Shown: positions 26,201-35,508 of the stretch, piece by piece | Layout: every line of letters starts with the position of its first letter | How positions within the stretch are numbered: the stretch's first letter is position 1 | Source of the DNA: JAVKLU01 sp031538895 | Lineage (GTDB): Bacteria > Pseudomonadota > Gammaproteobacteria > Burkholderiales > Burkholderiaceae | Length of the DNA stretch: 64,000 bases | Reading direction: 5' to 3' | Assembly (NCBI GenBank): GCA_031538895.1 | Contig: JAVKLU010000026.1 | Location: forward strand, 1 to 64,000 | Translations under genes and position numbers: made by a program | The notes under the pieces: generated by a model | Told to the model about the DNA's origin: nothing | What the model saw: the letters and a program-made list of their open reading frames with translations, nothing else | Database searches by the model: none

Positions 26201-29200
26201 ATGACCGCCCCCCCGATTACTCCTTCATCCAAAGTTAAAAAATCAGCTGAAGGTATCGTGCAACACCCCGTTCCAACAACGCAAAACAGTACGACCCAAG
26301 TCACTGAAATAATTACTGCGGCGCTCGCCGCCAGCGAAAAAAAGGACTACGATCGCGCCATCGCTTTGTGTCGTCAGGCTTTACATCTCGCGCCAAACGA
26401 CCTCAATGCGCATATTCATTTGGGTATATTTTTGCGTGAAGCGCGACAACCCGAGGCGGCTCTGCTTGCTTATCAAAATTTTTTACAACTGGTTCCTCAT
26501 CACGTCAATACCTGGATTGATATGGGGTTGGTCAATCGTCAATTGCACCGATTTGATGATGCGCATCGCTGTTATGAACACGCCTTAACATTAAAACCAG
26601 ACGCCTTATCCGCATTAAACAATCGCGCCAATTTGTTGATGATGCAATCGCGTATTGACGAAGCGATTGCGCAGTACGATCAAGTGATTGGCTTTATGCT
26701 GCCAATCATCCCGCGCACTGGCCCTTTTACTTTTGCGTCGGGGCGTTATGAACTGCCGCAACACGATACCGAGCCGCCTCAGTCTTTTACTCACGAACAC
26801 ATTGCTGCGGCCTATTTTCAAAAAGCATTAGCACTTTTGCATTCGGGGCAAAACGAAACTGGATTCACGCATTACGAATATCGCTGGCAACACGCACAAA
26901 TTAAACATACACCAACCTTTTCAGAGATCCCCCGTTGGCAACGCGATCAAGCCTTACACAATCGTCATTTACTGATTTTTGGTGAACAGGGTTTAGGTGA
27001 TGTTCTGCAATTTTTACGCTTTTTACCCGCCGTCAAACAAGCGCACCCGAATATCCGCGCGATCACGCTGGTGGTGCATGAACCGCTGGTACGTTTATTA
27101 CGCCATCAAGATTGGATTACCGATTTATGTGTCGCCATCGAACCGATGAGCGCACAACTCAAAATTAAAGCTGACTGCGCTTGCCCCTTATTAAGTTTGC
27201 CTTACCTGCTGGGGATTTTTAATGATGCGCAATACGCTAACAGCATTCCCTTGTTTGCACCGCCTACGCACCCCGCCTTGTTTGATGTGCCATCAAAAAA
27301 AGTAGTGCCGCGCATTGGCATCATGTGGGCCGGCAACCGCAGCGGTGATTATTTGAGCAATCGGTCTTTAACTTTAAATCATTTATCGCCGGTATTCACA
27401 ATGGGCGCGCAGTTAGGCGCGCAATTTTTTTCATTAGTCAAAGAACCCTCTGAATCAGAAATTAACACTTTACCGACGATCAAGGATTGTGTCGATGTGC
27501 ATCATCAACTGCCCGATTTAGCGGCGACCGCCAGCTTAATTGCCGGTATGGATATTGTGATTACGGTGGATACGGCAATCGCTCATTTAGCGCTACTGAT
27601 GCGCAAACCCACCTGGCTTTTGCTATGGCAAGGTGCAGATTGGCGTTGGCGCATGCTCAATCAAAAAAATATTTGGTACCCACACGCACGCATCATTCGT
27701 CAAGAAAATGCAGGTGATTGGTCGCCTGTCATTGAAAAACTATGCAAAGAACTTGCTCATTATTTTGCAACACAAGATCACGCCAAAGATCATTTGGCAC
27801 TGTTAAGCAGCGAAGGGCGAGCCTTGCAACATCAAAAAAATTGGCAAAAATCGGTGCCTTTATTTCAAGAAATCTTATGGCAAGACCCACTTAATTTGAC
27901 CGCACTACATTCTTTGGCGATCTCGCTGTGCTATAGCGATGCGGTATTGCAGCGACGCTGCGAAGGCATCGCCTTGTTAGGTTTTATTCTACAAATTCAA
28001 CCACAGTGGCATGACGCACGCTTTAATTTGGCTGTCATCTTGACCGAATTTAAGCAAGTCGCCGCGGCAATTTCTTTGTATCGCCAGCTAATACGTGATC
28101 AACCCGACAATCTAAGTTACTACATCAATTTAGGCAGTTTGGCCGAGCAAGCGCACAACACAGACATCGCGCATGAATGCGCCAGACAATTGATTGCGCG
28201 TTCGCCAAAAAGCAGCGGGGGTTATGTTTTGATGGCGCAAGCATGCTTGAAAAATTCCCCTGATATTGCAGAACGATATGCCCGCCTTGCTGTGACGATT
28301 GATCCCGATGATCCGGCGCATCAAAATCGTTTGGTGCTGACTTTAAAAGAAAATCTGAAATGGGATGAAGGACGAAAAGTATTACACACTTTATTAAACG
28401 CACATCCGCAACACAGTCCAGCACTGAATACTCAAGGACAATTTAATTTATACGAACAGCACTACAATCAAGCGGTGCTCGATTTTGAGCAAGCGGCGCA
28501 ATTTGAAAGCGGCATCTCGCGTGAGATTAACCTGCCGCAATACCATTACAACTTATCCTTTGCACTGTTAGGCCTAAGGCGTTATGAACAGGCATGGCCA
28601 TATTTTGAAGCACGCTGGAACACCTCACGCGAAGAACAAGTGCGGCATGATTTACCAGGGCGCGATTGGCGCGGTGAGCACCCCTTGGGGGCCAATATGC
28701 CCTTACTGATTCATGGTGAGCAAGGTCTGGGGGATCAATTACAGTTTTTGCGTTTTGTCTGCATCGTGGCAGAGCGTTATCCAACAGCACCGCTATGGTT
28801 AGAAGTTCATCCTTACCTGAGCAATTTACTGGCTGAACAGCCGTGGATACGCGCACGTGGTATTGAAATTTTTGGACGCGACTTACAGCAATTACAAGTC
28901 AGTCAAAAAGGAAATTTTTTCAAATGTCCTTTGCTAAGCCTACCCTACGCACTCAAAATCAACGCGCAAGATCTCCAACAAACAACGATAAATCCTTATT
29001 TACAAGCCCATCCATTGCGCATCGCGCTCTGGAGAAAACGCTTGCAAGAATCATGGACAGCATCTAGCGACGCAGCTACAAAACGAATCGGTATTTTTTA
29101 TTCAGGAACACAACAGAGCGCGATCCGACGTTTGCGCTCCTTGCCTTTAGCGACACTCTTACCCCTGATTGAAGCTTTGCCCAATATCCAGTGGGTCATC

Positions 29201-29560
29201 TTGCAACCAGAAGTCAGTGTTCAAGAAAAACAAATTCTGCAAAAGTTACCGCAGGTGTTTCAACATGATTTAAATGATTTTTGTGATACGGCGGCTTTGG
29301 TCAGCTTAGTCGATGAAGTGATCACCATAGACAGCGTATTGGCGCATTTATCGGGAGCGATGAAACACAAAACCTCGGTACTCTTACCCAGTACTGCCGA
29401 TTGGCGTTGGCAAGGTGAGTCGCGCAACAAAACACCTTGGTATCCCCATGCGAACTTATTATGGCAAGAGCAACGCGGCGATTGGTCGAATGTGATTCGT
29501 AATTTGACAAAACAGATGACACAACAGGCGACACAACAGGCGACAAAAAAAATTAACTGA
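26201..29560 (+). CDS. Large protein with two tandem TPR plus GT9-like (heptosyltransferase-fold) halves
   Basis: This 1119-residue protein is built as a duplication. TPRs occupy about residues 40-155, and a glycosyltransferase-9-like domain about 250-515. That domain runs from FGEQGLGDVLQFLRF near 260 to DWRWRMLNQKNIWYPHARI near 490. A second TPR stretch covers about 525-790. A second GT9-like domain covers about 830-1105 (HGEQGLGDQLQFLRF near 837, ADWRWQG then TPWYPHANLL near 1077). TPR-GT9 fusions of this type are found in Proteobacteria and may glycosylate proteins or polysaccharide, but activity is unproven. No export signal is visible, so it is probably cytoplasmic. A C7 run lies in codons 3-5. 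It probably shares a transcript with exbBD. Confidence 0.78.
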   Translation: MTAPPITPSSKVKKSAEGIVQHPVPTTQNSTTQVTEIITAALAASEKKDYDRAIALCRQALHLAPNDLNAHIHLGIFLREARQPEAALLAYQNFLQLVPHHVNTWIDMGLVNRQLHRFDDAHRCYEHALTLKPDALSALNNRANLLMMQSRIDEAIAQYDQVIGFMLPIIPRTGPFTFASGRYELPQHDTEPPQSFTHEHIAAAYFQKALALLHSGQNETGFTHYEYRWQHAQIKHTPTFSEIPRWQRDQALHNRHLLIFGEQGLGDVLQFLRFLPAVKQAHPNIRAITLVVHEPLVRLLRHQDWITDLCVAIEPMSAQLKIKADCACPLLSLPYLLGIFNDAQYANSIPLFAPPTHPALFDVPSKKVVPRIGIMWAGNRSGDYLSNRSLTLNHLSPVFTMGAQLGAQFFSLVKEPSESEINTLPTIKDCVDVHHQLPDLAATASLIAGMDIVITVDTAIAHLALLMRKPTWLLLWQGADWRWRMLNQKNIWYPHARIIRQENAGDWSPVIEKLCKELAHYFATQDHAKDHLALLSSEGRALQHQKNWQKSVPLFQEILWQDPLNLTALHSLAISLCYSDAVLQRRCEGIALLGFILQIQPQWHDARFNLAVILTEFKQVAAAISLYRQLIRDQPDNLSYYINLGSLAEQAHNTDIAHECARQLIARSPKSSGGYVLMAQACLKNSPDIAERYARLAVTIDPDDPAHQNRLVLTLKENLKWDEGRKVLHTLLNAHPQHSPALNTQGQFNLYEQHYNQAVLDFEQAAQFESGISREINLPQYHYNLSFALLGLRRYEQAWPYFEARWNTSREEQVRHDLPGRDWRGEHPLGANMPLLIHGEQGLGDQLQFLRFVCIVAERYPTAPLWLEVHPYLSNLLAEQPWIRARGIEIFGRDLQQLQVSQKGNFFKCPLLSLPYALKINAQDLQQTTINPYLQAHPLRIALWRKRLQESWTASSDAATKRIGIFYSGTQQSAIRRLRSLPLATLLPLIEALPNIQWVILQPEVSVQEKQILQKLPQVFQHDLNDFCDTAALVSLVDEVITIDSVLAHLSGAMKHKTSVLLPSTADWRWQGESRNKTPWYPHANLLWQEQRGDWSNVIRNLTKQMTQQATQQATKKIN

Positions 29561-29595
29561 TCAATTAAGGACTTAATTTACTTTTTAAAAGATTA

Positions 29596-29740
29596 AGGGC
29601 ACTTCTATAAATACAGAATGTGCGGATGAAGTGCGAGGCGCACAGCACACAGAAACCGGAGCGTACCTACAGTACGTGAGGATTTTGCGTACTGCGCAAC
29701 AAAGCAATTCGTCGCAAAAATGAATTGATAGAAGTGCCCT
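29596..29740 (+). repeat. 145-bp MITE-like element, copy 4
   Basis: This is a complete copy with the best ends: TTAA then GGGCACTTCTAT on the left, ATAGAAGTGCCC then TTAA on the right. TTAA is self-complementary, so it may be a 4-bp target duplication or part of the inverted repeat. It begins 35 bp after the TPR-GT9 stop. Its right edge overlaps the stop codon of the converging transglutaminase-like gene. Confidence 0.92.
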
Positions 29741-30846
29741 TAAGCAGTTAACGGTTTTGTCGATATTGTGTATTGAAAGGCGTCGGGCCTCAATCCGTCA
29801 CGAACAATATCTTTGGCCTCGCCGTTAGGATACATAAAGAAAGGCAAAACGCCTCGACGAGCGCCCGGCAGGGCAAGCTCAACAGCATAATTCAAGCCTA
29901 CCCAATTCATATCCCATTGACCGAAACATTTTTGCGCAAATTCAGTCATGCGCTCATCCATCAAATTTTTGTTTTTACTGTCATAAAACATCGCGCGTTT
30001 AACACTGGCCGGATCAACGCCAATCCAACCCAATTGTTGATCAAAAAACTCGACACGACAGTGTTGTGCTTTGGTGACATCATTACCCAATACGCCCAAA
30101 GAACGATACCCACTAAGGCTGGGCCCCGCCCAAATACCGGTAACCAAACGCGCCGGAATTTCCAATGAACGCGCGAGCGCAACAAACAAAGTGCTAATGT
30201 CAATCGAAGCACCTGAAAAATCATTTTCTACTAACATGCCAGATACGTCGCCCGAACCTTGCCCAGGGAAGCGATCCGTGTAACGGCTGTTTTCCAATAC
30301 CCATTGATAAATTGCCCGAGCGCGCGGCACCGCACCTAATTTTTTGCCAACAACTGTTTGCGCGATATCACGAACCAGACCAGATGTCGGTATCAGTTGC
30401 GTCGCGCGGGTATATAGCAAGGCATCTTCAGGCGAAATAGAGCTCAACTGAGGTTTATCAAAAGCAGTGGCACGCTTGCTGGTACGAAACCGTGATTGAA
30501 CCGATAACTCCAAGATTTTGCCGCCAGGTGATTGAACGTGTAAAAAACTGGCGCCGTAACGTGGGTCTTGTTTAATCAGCGCGAACACCCCTTGTGATGT
30601 AAAAGTCGAGCTGATTGTTCGTTGATAATCAGAATTGATTGACGGTAAGGGAATCCATAAATCGCAGGGCAATTCTTTATTTTGATTCTCTGCCGTCGCG
30701 GTGGAAAACTTAATCCGTGTGGTCATTTCGTAATTATTCCAGCCCGGCCGCACAACCAAGAGCGGATTTAATTGTGCGTATGAAGCAGGAAGGACGGCAC
30801 TGGCGGCTAAGCCTAAACCAGTTTTGAGAAGTCGGCGACGATTCAT
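29740..30846 (-). CDS. Tat-exported transglutaminase-like protein with Cys-to-Ser change
   Basis: This 368-residue protein has a Tat-type signal (MNRRRLLKTG, hydrophobic stretch, ASYA near 24). The body matches the Burkholderiales transglutaminase-like family (LWIPLPS near 63; DPRYGAS; KARAIYQWV-like; VTKAQHCRVEFF; GWIGVDPA). In that family the nucleophile lies in a GGKCADL-type motif. Here it reads SGASIDIS, with Ser214 at the Cys position. His262 and Asp278 are kept. It may be catalytically dead or use Ser. The TAA stop is formed at the border of a MITE-like element, so the natural C-terminus may have changed. Confidence 0.82.
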   Translation of the reverse strand: MNRRRLLKTGLGLAASAVLPASYAQLNPLLVVRPGWNNYEMTTRIKFSTATAENQNKELPCDLWIPLPSINSDYQRTISSTFTSQGVFALIKQDPRYGASFLHVQSPGGKILELSVQSRFRTSKRATAFDKPQLSSISPEDALLYTRATQLIPTSGLVRDIAQTVVGKKLGAVPRARAIYQWVLENSRYTDRFPGQGSGDVSGMLVENDFSGASIDISTLFVALARSLEIPARLVTGIWAGPSLSGYRSLGVLGNDVTKAQHCRVEFFDQQLGWIGVDPASVKRAMFYDSKNKNLMDERMTEFAQKCFGQWDMNWVGLNYAVELALPGARRGVLPFFMYPNGEAKDIVRDGLRPDAFQYTISTKPLTA

Positions 30847-30913
30847 TTTCTGAATTAATTCAATGAGTTACGCCTATTGTAGTAGATTTTACTTTAGATT
30901 GTAAGGCTTATTC

Positions 30914-30940
30914 AAAATTTAGCGTCTGGACGCAATTTTT
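30914..30940 (-). terminator. Probable terminator of the membrane-anchored TPR gene
   Basis: On the minus strand AAAATTGCGT pairs with ACGCTAAATTTT (one bulge) around CCAG. It lies 20 bp past the stop at 30960 and before the transglutaminase-like gene. The T run is short, so confidence is moderate. Confidence 0.45.
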
Positions 30941-30959
30941 CGATCTGCGCCACACGGGC

Positions 30960-32012
30960 TCATTTCGCCTTTTCATTTTCAATCACAGAAATCCAGTTTT
31001 CTTGCGCCGCAGTCAATGCCCCTCTGGCATCCAGCGGGCGCAGCAGCTTCAGGGCTTGGTCGTAGCCCTCATTTCGTTGGGCCTTATTCGGCGCAACACC
31101 TGCCAACTTCAGGTATGACACTGCCAAATCCGTTTGCCATTGCGCATTTTGGGGATCGCTCGTCGCCAGTTTCTCGCTGATCGCCAAGCTCTTGCCGTAT
31201 TGCACCAGTGCCTGCGCCCGCTCGCCCTGCGCCTGCAAAATGCCCGCCACTTTATTAAAACTCACCGACAGGTCGCGCTGCCAGTCGCTGTTTTTGGGAT
31301 CGCTCGCCGCCAGCTTTTGGCATTTCGTTAATGCCGATTGCGCCCAAACCATGGCTTGCTCCAGTGAACCTAAAACCTTTGAAAGGTCAGCCAATTGCCA
31401 CAAACTTGGTAAATGTTGCGGCTCATGTTGATTGGCACGCTCAAACGCTTGGTAGGCCTTTTGAGCGTTGCGCCCAAGCAGCAGTGCCCCTTGTTCGCGG
31501 GCTAACTGCGCAGCGCGGGCACGCAGGGGTTGCGCTAATTCTGTGGCTTGCATTTCCAAACGCTGCAAAATATCCAAGGCCTGCGTAATGCCGCCCGATT
31601 GCAACTGCGCTATCAGTTGTTTTTTGCTGCCTGTGGCATTGGGCCCACTTTCTTCGCCCAAAGCCGTAGTCAAGGCTTGACGTTTAAGCGCGTCGATTTC
31701 AAGGTCTTTTTGACTGAGCAGTTGTTGGTTTTGACCCAGTTGCTGGTCTTTTTCTGAAATTCGATCTAACAACTGTTGGACCAACTGGGGGTCAGCACTA
31801 AAGTGCTGATGGATGATACTGCCGCTACCCCCAATTTGCTGGGCAACGGGGCCTTGGCTGGTAATGGTGGTGTGTATTTGCTCTTTTTTGCGTTGCGAAA
31901 ATAGCCAAACGCCTGCGACACACAAGGGCGTAACAACAGCAATCACCCATGACCATTGCTCAAATCCAGCGGATTTGATCCAGTGGAGCAATTGTTGATA
32001 GGTCGATTGCAT
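30960..32012 (-). CDS. Membrane-anchored TPR protein
   Basis: This 350-residue protein has one N-terminal transmembrane helix (about 18-38, WSWVIAVVTPLCVAGVWLF). A Gly/Ser/Gln linker follows (GPVAQQIGGSGSIIHQHF), then a coiled-coil stretch about residues 75-115, then TPR-like repeats. Two repeats share the wording LA.SDP.N..WQ.DL.VS, found in multi-TPR proteins linked to NACHT or caspase-like signalling systems. No such effector domain is present here. The likely role is protein binding at the inner membrane; the partner is unknown. Confidence 0.65.
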   Translation of the reverse strand: MQSTYQQLLHWIKSAGFEQWSWVIAVVTPLCVAGVWLFSQRKKEQIHTTITSQGPVAQQIGGSGSIIHQHFSADPQLVQQLLDRISEKDQQLGQNQQLLSQKDLEIDALKRQALTTALGEESGPNATGSKKQLIAQLQSGGITQALDILQRLEMQATELAQPLRARAAQLAREQGALLLGRNAQKAYQAFERANQHEPQHLPSLWQLADLSKVLGSLEQAMVWAQSALTKCQKLAASDPKNSDWQRDLSVSFNKVAGILQAQGERAQALVQYGKSLAISEKLATSDPQNAQWQTDLAVSYLKLAGVAPNKAQRNEGYDQALKLLRPLDARGALTAAQENWISVIENEKAK

Positions 32013-32153
32013 GGTCAGCTTATCCCTCTTTTTTTATCATCTGCGCCACTTAATTACGCCACTTCATTGCACCACTTCATTGCGCGACGCCAAAATTAGA
32101 AACACAGTTGTAGAAATACAGTTGCCAATTGATGCAATTAAACACCTAGCCCC

Positions 32154-32570
32154 TTATTTTTCAGGATTAAGCATCCCCAGCAATAAACGTAACTCATCGG
32201 CGACGGCTAAATTATTGGCAGGCTCCGCCAAGTCGCTCTTATTTCCACTTGGACTTTGTTCTGTCCCGATTTCGCCGGCGTCCTCATTGACCCTATCTTC
32301 ACGGGGGGCGGCTGATATTTGATCACCAAGTTTGACCCGTGCACCACTAATGGTAAATCCTTGGTCGTAGAGCAAACCACGAATTTTCCGGATCAATAAA
32401 ATTTCATGATGTTGATAATAACGGCGATTACCTTTTCGTTTGACTGGCCGCAATTGTCCAAATTCCTGCTCCCAGTAGCGCAATACATACGGCTTGACGT
32501 CGCATAATTCACTGACCTCACCAATGGTGAAATAGCGTTTCGCAGGAATAAGAGGAAGCGTTGTACTCAT
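32154..32570 (-). CDS. MerR-family transcriptional regulator
   Basis: This 138-residue protein has the MerR winged helix: FTIGEVSELCDVKPYVLRYW, then EFGQLRPVKRKGNRRYYQ. The downstream helix is KIRGLLYDQGFTISGAR. Its position directly after ihfA is conserved in betaproteobacteria and gammaproteobacteria, and these members resemble the MlrA/CarA-type branch. It lacks a visible effector Cys motif. The C-terminal third is acidic and variable. It starts at ATG 32570, 81 bp beyond the ihfA stop. Confidence 0.88.
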   Translation of the reverse strand: MSTTLPLIPAKRYFTIGEVSELCDVKPYVLRYWEQEFGQLRPVKRKGNRRYYQHHEILLIRKIRGLLYDQGFTISGARVKLGDQISAAPREDRVNEDAGEIGTEQSPSGNKSDLAEPANNLAVADELRLLLGMLNPEK

Positions 32571-32651
32571 GAATACCGTTTACATACTATTTAAATATCT
32601 TCAGCAATAACACCACAGATAGATTTCATCCGATTAGCTATTAACGCAGAA

Positions 32652-32996
32652 TCAGTCTGCTTTGTGTGACTGGATTTTTACCAATTGATCTTTGAGTTTT
32701 TGACTCGAATGAAAGACTACCACACGACGCGCCTCTATCTGGACCACTTCGCCCGTCTTTGGATTACGTCCGGGACGTGCGGCTTTATCGCGCAATTCAA
32801 AGTTACCAAAACCCGCTAATTTCACGTTTTCACTATTTTTGAGTGCATCGGTAATCAGATCAAAAAACGTATCGATCATGTCTTTTGATTCACGTTTATT
32901 AAGCCCAATTTGTTCGGACACGACTTTAGCTAAGTGATTCTTGGTGACGACACCAGAATCGCTTTCTTTTAAATCCACATCAATTTCTTTACTCAC
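32652..32996 (-). CDS. ihfA: Integration host factor subunit alpha
   Basis: This 114-residue DNA-bending protein has the HU/IHF signature (GLNKRESKDMIDTFFD, VKLAGFGNFELRDKAARPGRNPKTGE). The Pro in PGRNPKTG intercalates DNA. It pairs with IHF-beta. It starts at GTG 32996, with AGGGA about eight bases upstream. The N-terminal extension of about 18 residues is usual in betaproteobacteria. It lies 49 bp after pheT, as in most Proteobacteria. Confidence 0.95.
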   Translation of the reverse strand: MSKEIDVDLKESDSGVVTKNHLAKVVSEQIGLNKRESKDMIDTFFDLITDALKNSENVKLAGFGNFELRDKAARPGRNPKTGEVVQIEARRVVVFHSSQKLKDQLVKIQSHKAD

Positions 32997-33045
32997 GATG
33001 AGTCCCTATGTAGTCAATGTTGCGCACATCACAAAAATTCAAGCC

Positions 33046-35496
33046 CTATCGAAGCTGTGCGCCTAAGGATGCTTCACAACTAGTGACGAAATGAGCAATA
33101 AGCGCTTCAACAGCGTCGTCTTGCAAGGTATTTTGATCGCTTTGCAATTCAATCCGAAAGGCCAAACTTTTTTGATCACTGCTCAGATTACCGCCCCTAA
33201 AGTGATCAAATAAAACTATCGAGCGCAAAATAGCTGCCGATGTCTTTTTCTGCAACTCAGAAAATACTTTAACAAACTGATCTGCGCTGATGTTTTCAGG
33301 AACAACAAAGGCCACATCACGCCACACCGTCGGATACTTTGAAATTCGTGCATATTTAGGAATATCCCCTGTTTGCACAGCCGCAGAGTCTAGCTCAAAA
33401 ACAACGGGAATTTTCTCTAACTTGTATTTTAACAACAACTTAGGATGCAAAGCTCCTAAATAACCTAAGCATTTATCACCCTGATAAATTGTTGCACTTT
33501 GTCCAGGATGTAACCAAGGCAGGTCCGCCCGAAGCCATTCTAATTGGTCGCTCGCGATGAGCGCCTCAATCTCGGCTTTAACATCGTAAAAATCTACCGC
33601 GCGACTTTTAGTGCCCCATTGCATCGGTTCAACATCGCCGTAAGCGAGGCCCGCGATTTTCTGTACTTCTGCAATGCCCTTTACCTCGTGAGCGCTACTT
33701 TTGATCTGCTCAGAAAAAGAAAACACGCGCGCCATCTCAAAAATGCGCAGACGCGTCGCCCGACGATCCAAGTTATAGCCTAAAGTCTCTAATAGACTCG
33801 GAACCAAGCTACTGCGCATCACCGCCAAATGCGCAGCAATCGGATTTTGTAATGTGATCGGATGTTGGTTATTTACAACATCACTCTCCCAATCTGGTGG
33901 GACAAAACTATAGTTAATCACTTCTTGATAACCTGCATTAACCAAACATGTTCGCAAATATGCCAACGAATGCCGCGCTTCATCAGGAACTAACGGCGGA
34001 GTTGATATTTGCGGCAATGAGGCAGGAATACGATCAAAACCATATACCCGCGCGCATTCCTCAATTAAATCTTCTTCAATTTTTAAATCAAAACGAAAGC
34101 TGGGAACTTCAACACTGAAAACGGTATCGCTATCGGTTTTCGCATCAGTTTGCGCATTGGTTGCAATGTGATAACGCAAACCCAAATCATCAAAGCATTG
34201 CCTGACTTCGGCCTCGCTCATCGGTACGCCTAAAATTTTGTGCAAGCGGGTTAAACGCAAATTGATTTTTGCTTCGCTAGGCATAGCGCACAACTGATCA
34301 TCAATCGGGCCAAACGCCGTCTCAGGCGTCGCACAAATTAAATCCACTAACTCGCACACACGCTCCATGACGGCGACATGATCGGCGTAATCAACACCGC
34401 GTTCAAAACGATAACCCGCGTCGGTTTGTAAACCCAAAGCGCGCGCGCGCCCTTGAATCGCATCAGGCGCCCACGCACCAATTTCAATAAAGATATTTTG
34501 CGTTGCATCAGAAACCGCACTGTGCGCCCCACCCATAATGCCAGCCAGCGATTCCACTTGTTGTGTATCAGCAATCACACCATAAGTTTTATTTAAAACC
34601 ACGTGACGCCCATCAAGCAAAGTCAAGGTTTCATCCGGATGCGCCATTCGAACGGTTAAACCCCCGCTAATTTTGTCGCGATCAAAAATATGCGTTGGGT
34701 GTCCCAGTTCCAACATCACGTAATTAGAAATATCGACCAAAGCCGAGACCGAACGCATACCGCATGCTTCTAAGCGACGCTTCATCCATGTAGGCGAAAT
34801 TGCTTTTGCATTCACTTGGCGCACCACTCGTCCAGTAAAACGCCAGCACAGTTCGGGCGCTTTGACTGAAACGGTCAATTTATCGTCACAGCTTGCGACA
34901 ATAGTTTTTCGCACCGGAATATGCGGTGTTTGTTTGGCAAAGCGTGCCGCATCACGCGCGACACCTAAAATTGACAAACAATCACCTCGATTGGGTGTCA
35001 ATTTAATATTGAATAAGGTATCGGCAATTTCCCAATACGCACCAAAATCAGCGCCCACTGGCGCGTCTTCAGGCAATTCCATCAAGCCTTCACTCTCTTC
35101 GCTCACGCCTAATTCACGCGCCGAGCACAACATCCCATGCGACATGATTCCGCGTAACTTCGCAACCTTCATCACCATCGTAGGGGAATGCGCACTTAAT
35201 TCAGCGCCAACCTGAGCCAAGGGTACTTTTAAACCCGCCCTGACGTTTTTAGCCCCACACACAATTTGTATGATTTCAACACCGTTATTAACTTGACAGA
35301 CATTTAAACGCTCGGCGTCAGGATGCCGCTCAAGCGAGACTATTTGTGCCACAATAACTTTAGTGAATTGCGCTTGCCTCGAAATAAGCTCTTCAACTTC
35401 TAAACCACTCATTGTCAAAAAATCCGCCAATTGATCTGGGGCGGATTGCGCAAGATTCGGTAAAAATTCATTCAACCATGAAAGCGGAAATTGCAT
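33046..35496 (-). CDS. pheT: Phenylalanyl-tRNA synthetase beta subunit
   Basis: This 816-residue subunit works in the alpha2-beta2 enzyme. The EMAP/OB tRNA-binding region is at about 40-150 (VIVAQIVSLERHPDAERLNV, GMLCSARELG). B3/B4 editing motifs follow, and then B5 at about 410-490. The C-terminal anticodon-binding domain (FDX-ACB type) ends near KISKYPTVWRDVAFVV and the rest of the domain. Length fits the family. It starts at ATG 35496, 12 bp after pheS, with GGAGG in the gap. Confidence 0.97.
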   Translation of the reverse strand: MQFPLSWLNEFLPNLAQSAPDQLADFLTMSGLEVEELISRQAQFTKVIVAQIVSLERHPDAERLNVCQVNNGVEIIQIVCGAKNVRAGLKVPLAQVGAELSAHSPTMVMKVAKLRGIMSHGMLCSARELGVSEESEGLMELPEDAPVGADFGAYWEIADTLFNIKLTPNRGDCLSILGVARDAARFAKQTPHIPVRKTIVASCDDKLTVSVKAPELCWRFTGRVVRQVNAKAISPTWMKRRLEACGMRSVSALVDISNYVMLELGHPTHIFDRDKISGGLTVRMAHPDETLTLLDGRHVVLNKTYGVIADTQQVESLAGIMGGAHSAVSDATQNIFIEIGAWAPDAIQGRARALGLQTDAGYRFERGVDYADHVAVMERVCELVDLICATPETAFGPIDDQLCAMPSEAKINLRLTRLHKILGVPMSEAEVRQCFDDLGLRYHIATNAQTDAKTDSDTVFSVEVPSFRFDLKIEEDLIEECARVYGFDRIPASLPQISTPPLVPDEARHSLAYLRTCLVNAGYQEVINYSFVPPDWESDVVNNQHPITLQNPIAAHLAVMRSSLVPSLLETLGYNLDRRATRLRIFEMARVFSFSEQIKSSAHEVKGIAEVQKIAGLAYGDVEPMQWGTKSRAVDFYDVKAEIEALIASDQLEWLRADLPWLHPGQSATIYQGDKCLGYLGALHPKLLLKYKLEKIPVVFELDSAAVQTGDIPKYARISKYPTVWRDVAFVVPENISADQFVKVFSELQKKTSAAILRSIVLFDHFRGGNLSSDQKSLAFRIELQSDQNTLQDDAVEALIAHFVTSCEASLGAQLR

Positions 35497-35508
35497 CGTA
35501 GGCCTCCG

